NCBI GenBank assembly: GCA_902604065.1
Contig: CACKXF010000005.1
Location: forward strand, 1 to 52,697
DNA from: an uncultured Pelagibacteraceae bacterium
Lineage (GTDB): Bacteria > Pseudomonadota > Alphaproteobacteria > Pelagibacterales > Pelagibacteraceae
Reading direction: 5' to 3'
DNA: 52,697 bases
Position 1 is the first letter of the stretch; each line of letters opens with the position of its first letter. A program made the position numbers and the translations under genes. The notes under the pieces were generated by a model. That model searched no databases, had not been told where the DNA came from, and worked only from the letters and a program-made list of their open reading frames with translations. Below are positions 25,270-33,877 of this stretch, in pieces.

Positions 25270-26079
25270 TTATTTATCTTTCCAATTAGGTTCTCTTTTA
25301 TCAATAAAAGCATCGATACCCTCTTTTGCATCCAGTTTAAGCATATTTTGAACCATTACCTTTGATGCATAATCATAAGCATCGGAAAGCTTCATGTCTA
25401 ATTGCTTATAAAAAGCTTCTTTACCAATTTTTAAAGTTACTGAGGATTTTTTCGAAATTTTTTGAGCTTTATTTAATACAAAATCTTTTAGTCTATTTAT
25501 TTCAATAACATCATTAATTAAACCAATTTTAGCAGCCTTATCTGAAGCAATTAATTCTCCAGTTAAAAGCATCTCCATAGAATGTTTGTTGGATAAGTTT
25601 CTCGAAATAGCAACCATGGGTGTAGAACAAAATAATCCTATGTTTACCCCAGGTGTTGCAAATTTAGCTGAACTACTTGCGTATGCTAAATCACAACTTG
25701 CAACTAATTGACACCCAGCGGCTGTAGCTGTTCCTTCAACTTCTGCAATTATTGGTTTTGGACATTTAATAATTGTTTGCATCATCTTTGAGCATTTTTT
25801 CATTATCTTTAAAAAATATTTTTTTCCTTTATCTGCACCTTTTCTTGCAGCTTTTAATTCTTTTAAATCATGTCCAGATGAAAATGTTGACCCCTCTCCT
25901 GAAATTATTATTACTCTTACATTTTTATTAAGACTTGCCTTGTCTAAAGCATTTTGCATTAAATCCATCATATTTTCAGAAAGAGCATTTAGATTCTCTG
26001 GGCTATTTAAGTTAAAACGCATTACTCCATTTTCGTTTAAATAAGTTTCTAAAACTTTGCTATTTTTTCTATAATTCAT
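25270..26079 (-). CDS. Enoyl-CoA hydratase/isomerase-family protein with altered active site
   Basis: Crotonase-fold protein of 269 residues. The oxyanion-hole segment FSSGHDLKEL, VEGTATAAGCQLVASCDLA and FATPGVNIGLFCSTP are intact, but the two catalytic glutamates of true hydratases fall on Gln (AAGCQL instead of GGGCEL) and Gly (TPGV instead of QPEI). The sequence resembles the ECHDC3-type branch rather than classical hydratases. It occupies the place in the operon expected for DmdD (methylthioacryloyl-CoA hydratase), but hydratase activity is doubtful on these residues. Confidence 0.85.
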   Translation of the reverse strand: MNYRKNSKVLETYLNENGVMRFNLNSPENLNALSENMMDLMQNALDKASLNKNVRVIIISGEGSTFSSGHDLKELKAARKGADKGKKYFLKIMKKCSKMMQTIIKCPKPIIAEVEGTATAAGCQLVASCDLAYASSSAKFATPGVNIGLFCSTPMVAISRNLSNKHSMEMLLTGELIASDKAAKIGLINDVIEINRLKDFVLNKAQKISKKSSVTLKIGKEAFYKQLDMKLSDAYDYASKVMVQNMLKLDAKEGIDAFIDKREPNWKDK

Positions 26080-26082
26080 ATG

Positions 26083-26532
26083 TTAATTAATCTTGACCTT
26101 TACTTCATCTGACAAAGAGTTAGCTATAAAGCAATATCGATGAGCTCTCTCTTGTACCTCTTTCATTTTGTTATCATCTACAGAAAATTCTTTTGAAAAT
26201 ACTATCTTTGGATTTAATTCAATATTTGTTACTGACATTTTACCTTTGGAATTTTTTCCTAAAGTAGCTATTGCATTATCTGTATATCCCGATACTGGCC
26301 AATTCATTTTGGCAGCAAGAGCTAAAAATGTCATCATATGACAACTACTTAAAGCTGCTGCAAGGGCTTGTTCAGGATTACTATTTTGTTTATTTCCGTT
26401 CCAATCTGGAGCTGCATCACCATTAATAACAATTTCATCGTTAAATTCTATTTGATGTTTATTCGAATATTTTCCAGGTAATAATACTCCACTATCAAGA
26501 CTCCACTTAAGATTAATTGAAATTTTTGTCAT
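26083..26532 (-). CDS. OsmC-family peroxiredoxin-like protein
   Basis: 149 residues with the OsmC/Ohr fold pattern; the two redox cysteines appear in LSSCHMMTFLALA and AHRYCFIANSL. The family reduces organic hydroperoxides. It lies 3 bp upstream of the crotonase gene and 13 bp downstream of dmdB on the same strand, so it is likely made together with the DMSP enzymes, possibly to handle reactive sulfur or lipid peroxides (inference). Confidence 0.88.
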   Translation of the reverse strand: MTKISINLKWSLDSGVLLPGKYSNKHQIEFNDEIVINGDAAPDWNGNKQNSNPEQALAAALSSCHMMTFLALAAKMNWPVSGYTDNAIATLGKNSKGKMSVTNIELNPKIVFSKEFSVDDNKMKEVQERAHRYCFIANSLSDEVKVKIN

Positions 26533-26545
26533 TATTATAATTAAT

Positions 26546-28174
26546 TTAGATTAACTCTTTAGCTTTTTTTCTTAATTCAAATTTTTGTATCTTTCCTGTA
26601 GAAGTTTTTGGCAGATCACAAAATGCAACTTTTTTTGGAACTTTAAATCCTGCTAAAGTTTCTTTACAAAAAGAGATTAATTCTTTTTCTGTAACTGGTT
26701 TATCCTTAACCATTTCTATGAATGCACAAGGAACCTCACCCCACTTCTCATCTGGTTTAGCAACAACAGCCGCTATAGATACGGATGGATGTTTTGCTAA
26801 GGTGTTTTCAATTTCAATAGACGAAATATTTTCACCTCCAGAAATAATTATGTCTTTTGATCTATCTTGAATTTTTACATAACCATCGGGATGCATTACT
26901 GCTAAATCTCCGGTGTGAAACCAACCGCCCTTCATAGCTTTGTCAGTTGCGTCTTTGTCCTTAAAATATCCTTTCATTACCACATTACCTTTGATCATTA
27001 TTTCACCAATAGATTTACCATCTTTAGGTACTTCTTTCATAGTTTCAGGATCCATTATAGCAACACCTTCTGTATTTGGATATCGAACTCCTTGTCTAGC
27101 TTTAATTTCATTTTGTTTTTCTTCATTCAACTGATCCCAAGACTCATTCCAAGCACATTGAGTTACGTGACCGTATGTTTCTGTTAACCCATAAACATGC
27201 ATAACTTCAAAACCAAGACTTTTCATTTTTTTGAAAATAATACTTGGAGGTGGCGCACCGGCGGTTAAAACATAAACTTTTTGTTTTAATTTTTTTCTAT
27301 CTTTTTCAGGAGCACCCGTAATCATATTTAAAATTATAGGAGCACCTCCAAAATGTGTAACATTGTATTTGTCTATTAACTCAAAAATTTTTTTAACGTC
27401 AATATTTCTCAAACAAATTGTTCGACCTATTAACATCGGTACAGTCCATGGATAACCCCATCCATTACAATGAAACATAGGTACAATAGTTAAAAAATTT
27501 AATCTATTGGTCATGTTCCATGCAGTAGCACTACCAGTAGACATTAAGTATGAACCTCTATGGTGATATACTACTCCTTTAGGATTTCCTGTTGTACCTG
27601 AAGTGTAACTTAATGAAAGAGCCTGCCATTCATCCTCGGGCATTTTCCATTGATATTTCTCATCACCAGTTTCTAGAAATTCCTCATATTCTCTATCACC
27701 AATTTTTTCGCACTTTGACTGATCTGCAAACTTATCACTTATATCGATAATGGCTATCTTTCTCTTAATAGTGCTTAAAGCTTTTTTTACTTCAATATGA
27801 AGTTGGCGATCCACAACTAATACTTTTGCTTCTGCATGTTCCAAAATATATGAAATCGTTTTTGCATCTAACCGAATATTAATAGTATTAAGCACTGCTC
27901 CTGTCATGGGCACAGAATAATGTGCTTCAAATATTTCAGGTGTATTAAAAGCTAAAAAAGAAACAGTGTCCCCTTTTTTTATACCAATTTTTGTAAGCGC
28001 ACTGGCAAATTTTACACATCTTTTATAAACTTCTGACCATGTGTAATTTCTATCCTCATAAATTACTGCTTCATAATTTGGGTAAATTTCTTTTGCTCTA
28101 ACTAAGAAAGTAAGTGGTGTTAAGGGAACGAAATTAGCTTTATTTTTCTCTAAATTTTTTTCGTATACACTCAT
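26546..28174 (-). CDS. dmdB: 3-methylmercaptopropionyl-CoA ligase
   Basis: AMP-forming acyl-CoA synthetase that activates methylmercaptopropionate. The 542 residues contain the phosphate loop YTSGTTGNPKG (190-200), the substrate-pocket motif FHCNGWGYPWT (His235, Trp239; this His/Trp pair is typical of DmdB), HVYGLTETYG, GWFHTGDLA and the terminal catalytic lysine segment PKTSTGKIQK. Short-chain fatty-acid ligases share much of this, so the dmdB call rests on the pocket motif plus position next to dmdC and dmdA. Confidence 0.86.
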   Translation of the reverse strand: MSVYEKNLEKNKANFVPLTPLTFLVRAKEIYPNYEAVIYEDRNYTWSEVYKRCVKFASALTKIGIKKGDTVSFLAFNTPEIFEAHYSVPMTGAVLNTINIRLDAKTISYILEHAEAKVLVVDRQLHIEVKKALSTIKRKIAIIDISDKFADQSKCEKIGDREYEEFLETGDEKYQWKMPEDEWQALSLSYTSGTTGNPKGVVYHHRGSYLMSTGSATAWNMTNRLNFLTIVPMFHCNGWGYPWTVPMLIGRTICLRNIDVKKIFELIDKYNVTHFGGAPIILNMITGAPEKDRKKLKQKVYVLTAGAPPPSIIFKKMKSLGFEVMHVYGLTETYGHVTQCAWNESWDQLNEEKQNEIKARQGVRYPNTEGVAIMDPETMKEVPKDGKSIGEIMIKGNVVMKGYFKDKDATDKAMKGGWFHTGDLAVMHPDGYVKIQDRSKDIIISGGENISSIEIENTLAKHPSVSIAAVVAKPDEKWGEVPCAFIEMVKDKPVTEKELISFCKETLAGFKVPKKVAFCDLPKTSTGKIQKFELRKKAKELI

Positions 28175-28176
28175 TT

Positions 28177-29937
28177 TCAGTTAAATTTAGCTTTCATCAA
28201 GCTTTCACTGCCAGCTATTGCTGAATGATAATGACTGTCTATTCTAGGTAGAATTTTATCAAAAAAGTATTTTGCAGTATTAATTTTTTCTTCATAAAAG
28301 TTTTTATTTTTACTTGAATTATCAAAACTTACTTTGGTCATTTTAAGCCAAGAAAAACCTAATCCAACATAACCAAGTACCTTCAAAAAGTCATTACATG
28401 ACGCGCTAACATCATCTTTTTGATTTTTTAACTTGTCGTCTAACCATTTAGAAAAATCTAATAAAAGTTTTATCTTTTCTTTAAGAATGTTGGATAGTCT
28501 TTTTAATTCAACATTATCATTATAATTTTTAATTTCATTTTGAAGTAAAGATATAAATTTTTCCAATGTTCGATTAGTTAGTACTTTTCTGAATACTAAA
28601 TCAATTGCTTGCACAGAATTTGTTCCTTCATAAATTGGTGTAATTCTATTGTCTCTGTAAAGTTGTTCTATACCCTGATCTCTTGTATAGCCATAACCAC
28701 CAAAAATTTGTATTGCTTCATTTGTTATCTCCATACCCATATCCGAAAAAAAAGATTTAATTACAGGAGTCATTAGGGAGACTATTTCATCAGCTTCTTT
28801 TCTAACATTTTCATTTGAATGATTTAAACTTACATCAACTTGTTGGGACAACCAGAAAGCCAAAGATCTTTGACCTTCAATTATTGATTTCATATTCATT
28901 AAACTTCTTCTGATATCTGCGTGTTTGATTATTAAATCTGTTTCACCATTTTTGTTATTGTTGGATTTTCCTTGTTTTCTTTCTCTAGTGTAAGCAAGTG
29001 AATTTTGATAGGCCGTTTCAGCAATACCTAGTCCTTGTATACCAACTATAATTCTCTCTAAATTCATCATTGTAAACATTGAACTTAATCCTTTATTTTC
29101 TTTACCAATTAAAAAGCCTTTGGCATTATCAAAGTTAAGAACACAAGTTGGTGAACCTTTTATTCCCATTTTAGATTCAATAGATAATGTGCTAACACCA
29201 TTTCTAGATCCAACAGAACCATTTTCATTTACATTGAACTTTGGAACTAAAAATAAGCTTATTCCTTTAGTGCCAGCAGGTGCGCCTGGAATTTTTGCTA
29301 AAACCAAATGTATAATGTTTTCTGTGAGATCGTGATCGCCGGACGTAATAAAAATTTTTTGTCCTGTTAGAGAAAATGAACCATCAGAGTTTTTAATTGC
29401 TTTTGTCTTAATCAAACCTAAGTCAGTACCACATTGAGACTCTGTTAAGCACATAGTTCCACTCCATTTACCTTCAACTATTTTTGGTAAAAATTTGTCT
29501 TTAATTTTTTGATCAGCATGATGAAGGATGCAATTGTAAGCCCCAATACTTAACTCACTGTATAATTTAAATGATAGACTTGATGAAGATAACATTTCTT
29601 CGAAGAAAGTACTCACAGTTTTAGGCATTCCTTGACCACCATATTTTGGATCACATGATAAGGACGTCCACCCATCGGTAATGAATTTTTTATAGGCTTC
29701 TTTATAACCTGGTGGAGATCTTACTATTCCATTTTCATAAACGCATGGACTGTCATCACCTATTTTAGCTAATGGATGAACAATTTCTTGATTAATTTTT
29801 GCTGCTTGATCTAAAACATCTTTAACTAAATCAGAACTAATTTCTTTAAATTTATCAATCTCTTTATAATTCTTATTATCTTTAAGATTGTCAAAAAGAA
29901 ACATCATGTCTTCAACTGGAGCATTATATGTTGTCAT
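28177..29937 (-). CDS. dmdC: 3-methylmercaptopropionyl-CoA dehydrogenase
   Basis: Acyl-CoA-dehydrogenase-family flavoprotein oxidising MMPA-CoA to methylthioacryloyl-CoA. Its 586 residues are the long form used by DmdC (ordinary acyl-CoA dehydrogenases are about 380). Visible: MCLTESQCGTDLG (FAD/substrate loop), GQKIFITSGDHD, FGGYGYTRDQGIEQLYRD and the catalytic Glu in TPIYEGTNSVQ, then an additional C-terminal domain. It lies 2 bp upstream of dmdB and abuts the FadB-like gene. Confidence 0.86.
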   Translation of the reverse strand: MTTYNAPVEDMMFLFDNLKDNKNYKEIDKFKEISSDLVKDVLDQAAKINQEIVHPLAKIGDDSPCVYENGIVRSPPGYKEAYKKFITDGWTSLSCDPKYGGQGMPKTVSTFFEEMLSSSSLSFKLYSELSIGAYNCILHHADQKIKDKFLPKIVEGKWSGTMCLTESQCGTDLGLIKTKAIKNSDGSFSLTGQKIFITSGDHDLTENIIHLVLAKIPGAPAGTKGISLFLVPKFNVNENGSVGSRNGVSTLSIESKMGIKGSPTCVLNFDNAKGFLIGKENKGLSSMFTMMNLERIIVGIQGLGIAETAYQNSLAYTRERKQGKSNNNKNGETDLIIKHADIRRSLMNMKSIIEGQRSLAFWLSQQVDVSLNHSNENVRKEADEIVSLMTPVIKSFFSDMGMEITNEAIQIFGGYGYTRDQGIEQLYRDNRITPIYEGTNSVQAIDLVFRKVLTNRTLEKFISLLQNEIKNYNDNVELKRLSNILKEKIKLLLDFSKWLDDKLKNQKDDVSASCNDFLKVLGYVGLGFSWLKMTKVSFDNSSKNKNFYEEKINTAKYFFDKILPRIDSHYHSAIAGSESLMKAKFN

Positions 29938-32160
29938 TTAGTTAATTAATGGTTTTCCTGTTTTTAATGTATGAACAATTCTTTCTTGAGTTTTTTTATT
30001 TTCTACTAATTTCATAAAGCTGTTTAGTTCTAATTTATACATTTGTTCTTCTGTAACCTCTTTATTTAAATCTGTATCCCCACCACTTAAAACATATGCT
30101 AATTCTTTACCAACTTCCATACCGTGATCTAGAATCTTTTTATCATTATATAATGTCTCAAGTATTTTGTGCATTTTTTCTCTAACATTTTTGCCTGATA
30201 ATTTAAACTTGCACTCTTTAGATGGAGACATATCTACATTATTATTGAGTAATTTTCTTGCCGCAGGCAATAGTTCATTTCGATTAATTATAACATTGTG
30301 ATTTTTATCGAGAAATAACAAAGGTTTTGCCTCTTGAGGCGAAGAAGCAGTTTTAGCATAACCAATTATATCAAAGACTTTCAAAGGTGCATAGTCTGGA
30401 TCTGTTTTAGACTCATTAGTTTGGCACCATCTCCAAAGAAGTTCTTTGCAACCACCGCCAGCAGGGACTAAACCAACAATAGTTTCTACTAAACCCATTA
30501 CTATATTGGTATGTGTAACTACATAATTACTTTGTAACACAACTTCTTCCCCGCCACCTAGGGCTAAACCAGATGGAGCAGATATAACTGGGTGTTTGCA
30601 ATATTTGATATGTTTGCAAGTTTCTTGAAAATTTTTAATAAATTTTTCAACAGACTTCGTGTCATTATTATTAATAAATTCCATTACATAATTAAGATTC
30701 ACACCTGCCGAAAATTGCATACTTTCATTTATAATGATTAGTGGTTTATCTGTAGCCTTTTTCAAGGCATCCATAGAGTCGTTATCTAAAGCGTTTGCTT
30801 TAGTGTTGAATTCAACAATATTAAAATCTTTAAATCTAAAAATTTCTGCTGAATCATTTTTGTCTAACTTAATTACGTTTTTTTTAATTTTTCCAAGTGT
30901 TTGCAAATCGGTATATTTTTGTCTCTCATCATAAAAACTATCTGCTTTTTTTTCTTTTAAACTTTTTAAAAATTTATTATTGTTAATGTCACCCATTTTT
31001 GAAAAGAAATTTTTAAGTCCTATTGATTCTAACATTTCAAATGGCCCCATAGACCAATTAAATCCTAGTCTCAAAGCTTCGTCTATGTCATTATATTCAT
31101 CAGTAATGGCTGGTACCAGCGAAGATGAGTATAAAATAATTTTAGATATTACTGACCACGCATATTTACCATACTTGTCATCTCTATTAACTAATTCTAA
31201 AAGGTTAATCTTATCAATTTTTAAATCTATCTTTTTAACTTGAGAGTATGTATTTTTGTTTAAGTCAAGAGCTTCTAATAGTTTTTTATTCTCAAACTTA
31301 TTCATTCTATAAAAACCACCCTTACCTTTTCTACCTGTGTAACCGGTTTCAATTAGCTTTTTAATAATTGGCAAACCAGAAACGACTTTTTGAAATTCGT
31401 CTTCTTTAGGTAATTCTTTTTGAAAACTTTTAAGAACATCTGACATTAGATCAATACCAATTAAATCATACAAAGCAAAAACTCCCGTTTTAGGAATACC
31501 CATAGGTCTACCAAATACAGCGTCAGCTTCTTCAATGGAAAGTTTCATGTTAACTGCTTCGGTCATTGCTACTTGCATAGCATACACCCCTATTCTGTTA
31601 CCTAAGAAACCAGGAGTGTCACCACAAATAATCACGCCTTTACCTAATTTTTCTTCACAAAAATCTTTTAAATAATTAATTTTATTTTGATCATTTAACT
31701 TATCTCTGACTATTTCCAGTAACCCCATATATCTAACTGGATTAAAAAAGTGAGTAATGCAAAAATCTTTTTTATCCTCAGCTTTTAATTTTTCTGATAG
31801 TACTTTTAAAGGAATAGTTGATGTATTTGATGAAATAATTGAGTCTTTTTTTCTTTTATCAAATATTTTTTTATAAATATCGTGTTTGATATCAATTCTT
31901 TCTACAACCGCTTCTATAATCCAATCCGCATCAGAAACGTTATCAAAATCATCAGCAATATTACCAACCTTCAAGCTTTTAATTTTGTTTTTTTCAAACA
32001 ACAAAGGTGGTCTAGATTTTAAAATTCTTTCTTTAGCTTTTTCAGAAATTTCAGTTTTTAAATCTAATAAAATAACTGGTATATTAGCATTACATAAATG
32101 AGCAGCTATTCCACTCCCCATCGTTCCTGATCCTATTACAACTACCTTTTTAATATTCAT
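29938..32160 (-). CDS. FadB-like 3-hydroxyacyl-CoA dehydrogenase/enoyl-CoA hydratase
   Basis: A 740-residue multifunctional beta-oxidation-type protein. The order is reversed from E. coli FadB: an N-terminal NAD-binding dehydrogenase (VVVIGSGTMGSGIAAHL, then SSNTSTIPL and CITHFFNPVRYMGLLE), a second dehydrogenase repeat, and a C-terminal crotonase domain from about residue 440. The crotonase part keeps both catalytic Glu equivalents (ALGGGEE and GLVETIVGLVPAGGG). The start used is Met at 32160; an earlier in-frame Met would translate through tRNA-Pro. It heads the DMSP gene train. Confidence 0.88.
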   Translation of the reverse strand: MNIKKVVVIGSGTMGSGIAAHLCNANIPVILLDLKTEISEKAKERILKSRPPLLFEKNKIKSLKVGNIADDFDNVSDADWIIEAVVERIDIKHDIYKKIFDKRKKDSIISSNTSTIPLKVLSEKLKAEDKKDFCITHFFNPVRYMGLLEIVRDKLNDQNKINYLKDFCEEKLGKGVIICGDTPGFLGNRIGVYAMQVAMTEAVNMKLSIEEADAVFGRPMGIPKTGVFALYDLIGIDLMSDVLKSFQKELPKEDEFQKVVSGLPIIKKLIETGYTGRKGKGGFYRMNKFENKKLLEALDLNKNTYSQVKKIDLKIDKINLLELVNRDDKYGKYAWSVISKIILYSSSLVPAITDEYNDIDEALRLGFNWSMGPFEMLESIGLKNFFSKMGDINNNKFLKSLKEKKADSFYDERQKYTDLQTLGKIKKNVIKLDKNDSAEIFRFKDFNIVEFNTKANALDNDSMDALKKATDKPLIIINESMQFSAGVNLNYVMEFINNNDTKSVEKFIKNFQETCKHIKYCKHPVISAPSGLALGGGEEVVLQSNYVVTHTNIVMGLVETIVGLVPAGGGCKELLWRWCQTNESKTDPDYAPLKVFDIIGYAKTASSPQEAKPLLFLDKNHNVIINRNELLPAARKLLNNNVDMSPSKECKFKLSGKNVREKMHKILETLYNDKKILDHGMEVGKELAYVLSGGDTDLNKEVTEEQMYKLELNSFMKLVENKKTQERIVHTLKTGKPLIN

Positions 32161-32167
32161 ATGATTT

Positions 32168-32244
32168 TGGTCGGAGCGGAAGGATTTGAACCTTCGACCC
32201 CCTGGTCCCAAACCAGGTGCGCTACCAGGCTGCGCTACGCTCCG
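32168..32244 (-). tRNA. tRNA-Pro (anticodon TGG)
   Basis: 77-nt cloverleaf with a CGGAGCG/CGCTCCG acceptor stem, anticodon stem CCTGG/CCAGG around loop TTTGGGA (anticodon TGG), and encoded CCA. Its 3' CCA is only 7 bases before the start codon of the FadB-like gene on the same strand, so tRNA processing would yield a nearly leaderless mRNA for the DMSP operon. Confidence 0.97.
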
Positions 32245-32254
32245 AAAGTCTATT

Positions 32255-32283
32255 TATATAGGTTATATATGACTTTTTGGCAA
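32255..32283 (-). promoter_or_regulatory. Candidate sigma-70 promoter for tRNA-Pro and the DMSP operon
   Basis: On the minus strand TTGCCA (5 of 6 to the -35 consensus) is followed after 17 bases by TATATA; a 5-of-6 TATAAA lies at 19 bases. The box ends 10 bases before the first base of tRNA-Pro. A+T richness makes chance hits common. Confidence 0.45.
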
Positions 32284-32320
32284 TTGAAAGATTATTGTTA
32301 TATTAGTAAAAAATAACTAA

Positions 32321-33493
32321 ATGATCCAATATATTTCAAAACCTTTTAAATATTTCTTTAAACTAGAGTCAGCATCAGGACTGGTTCTTCTTTTTGCAGC
32401 GGTGATTGCCTTGTTTATTAGTAATAGTAGTTTAGGTGAAAATTATTTTAATATTTTAGAAAGCTATTTTACACTTGGAACGAAAGAATTTGGATTAAAA
32501 TTAAGTGTTCTTCATTGGATTAACGATGTTTTGATGGCTGTCTTTTTTTTCTTAGTATCTTTAGAAATTAAAAGAGAATTTGTTAAAGGTGAGCTATCAA
32601 ATCCAAAACAAGCAATGTTACCAATTGTTGGAGCTGTTGGTGGAATGGTTGTTCCAGCTGCAATTTATATAATAATTAATATAGATGACAGCACAAGACT
32701 AAACGGTTGGGCGATACCTTCAGCTACTGATATCGCCTTTTCATTAGGTGTTTTATCATTACTTGGGAAAAGAGTTCCTATATCTTTAAAAGTTTTTTTA
32801 ACAGCTTTAGCAATTATTGATGACCTTGGCGCAATAGTAATTATAGCTTTCTTTTACTCAGGCAATATACAAGCAACCTATCTAGTACTAATGGCGGTAG
32901 CAATGTTATTACTAATAATTTTTAACAGATTAAATATAAGATCATTCATTCCTTATTTAATAGTTGGAATATTTTTGTGGGAATTTACGCATCAATCAGG
33001 TATTCATGCTACGATTGCGGGAGTATTATTAGCTCTAACTATACCTCACGATATTAAAAAAGAGAAAAATTCATTATTATTAAAATTAGAACATGCTATC
33101 TCTCCCTATGTAGCATTTGGAATTATGCCAATTTTTGCTTTTGCAAATGCAGGCGTGTCTTTGGAGGGATTGTCGTTTGCAACATTGTTAAATCCAGTGC
33201 CTTTAGGAATAGTTTGTGGACTATTTTTTGGAAAACAAATCGGAGTGTTTTTATTTTCTTACTTGTCTATTTACTTTAAATTCGCAGATAAGCCAAACAA
33301 CTCAAACTGGATGTCACTTTATGCAGTCTCGATATTAACTGGTATTGGTTTTACAATGAGTTTATTTGTAGGTAATCTTGCTTTCGCAAATAACTTAGAA
33401 TTTAGTGACGGTGTAAAAATTGGAGTATTAGCAGGTTCACTGTTGTCTACATTATGTGGTTACTTCTTATTACTATTCTCTAGTAAAAAATGA
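32321..33493 (+). CDS. nhaA: Na+/H+ antiporter NhaA
   Basis: Inner-membrane antiporter extruding Na+ in exchange for H+. 390 residues with about twelve helices. Key segments are VSLEIKREFVKGELSNP, the IPSATDIAFSLGVLSL motif and the ion-binding pair in LAIIDDLGAIVIIA. It is divergent to tRNA-Pro/DMSP operon and overlaps the Fe-S scaffold gene by 4 bp (ATGA). Confidence 0.96.
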   Translation: MIQYISKPFKYFFKLESASGLVLLFAAVIALFISNSSLGENYFNILESYFTLGTKEFGLKLSVLHWINDVLMAVFFFLVSLEIKREFVKGELSNPKQAMLPIVGAVGGMVVPAAIYIIINIDDSTRLNGWAIPSATDIAFSLGVLSLLGKRVPISLKVFLTALAIIDDLGAIVIIAFFYSGNIQATYLVLMAVAMLLLIIFNRLNIRSFIPYLIVGIFLWEFTHQSGIHATIAGVLLALTIPHDIKKEKNSLLLKLEHAISPYVAFGIMPIFAFANAGVSLEGLSFATLLNPVPLGIVCGLFFGKQIGVFLFSYLSIYFKFADKPNNSNWMSLYAVSILTGIGFTMSLFVGNLAFANNLEFSDGVKIGVLAGSLLSTLCGYFLLLFSSKK

Positions 33494-33876
33494 TTGATAA
33501 TAGATTATTGAAAATTGCATCAAACACTAAATTTTATGGTTTAAAGAATAATTATACCTATAAAACTAATCTAAAAAATTCTACATGTGGCGACAAAATA
33601 TCCATAGAAATTACTTTAAAAAAAAATACTATACAAGAATTGAGATACGAAACTGAATCATGTATTTTTTGTCAAGCTTCTGCAAGCATATTAGCTAATA
33701 TAGCTAAAAATACAAACTTCAGTGAATTAAAAACAAATTTAAGGAAATATTTAAATCTAAGTAAAAAGGCTCCAAAAAAATTTAATAATTTAACTTATTT
33801 GTTGAAAGAAAAATATATGAGCAGAAAAGATTGTATACTTTTGCCTTTTAAAGCTTTTTATAAAGCAATTAAATAA
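33490..33876 (+). CDS. NifU/SufU-like iron-sulfur cluster scaffold
   Basis: A 128-residue protein related to IscU/SufU: the cluster ligands appear as STCGDKISIEI (Cys-Gly-Asp), ESCIFCQASASILA and SRKDCILLPFKAF. The Asp and three ligand cysteines of the scaffold family are present. It is coupled to nhaA and 1 bp from the peroxidase gene, away from any visible suf operon. A sulfur-transfer role of SufE type is less likely given the CGD motif. Confidence 0.82.
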   Translation: MIDNRLLKIASNTKFYGLKNNYTYKTNLKNSTCGDKISIEITLKKNTIQELRYETESCIFCQASASILANIAKNTNFSELKTNLRKYLNLSKKAPKKFNNLTYLLKEKYMSRKDCILLPFKAFYKAIK

Positions 33877-33877
33877 T

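Noticed and set aside
32161-32211. Upstream start for the FadB-like protein reading through tRNA-Pro
   Set aside because: The extension would translate the tRNA 3' half, and the NAD-binding motif begins right after the Met at 32160.
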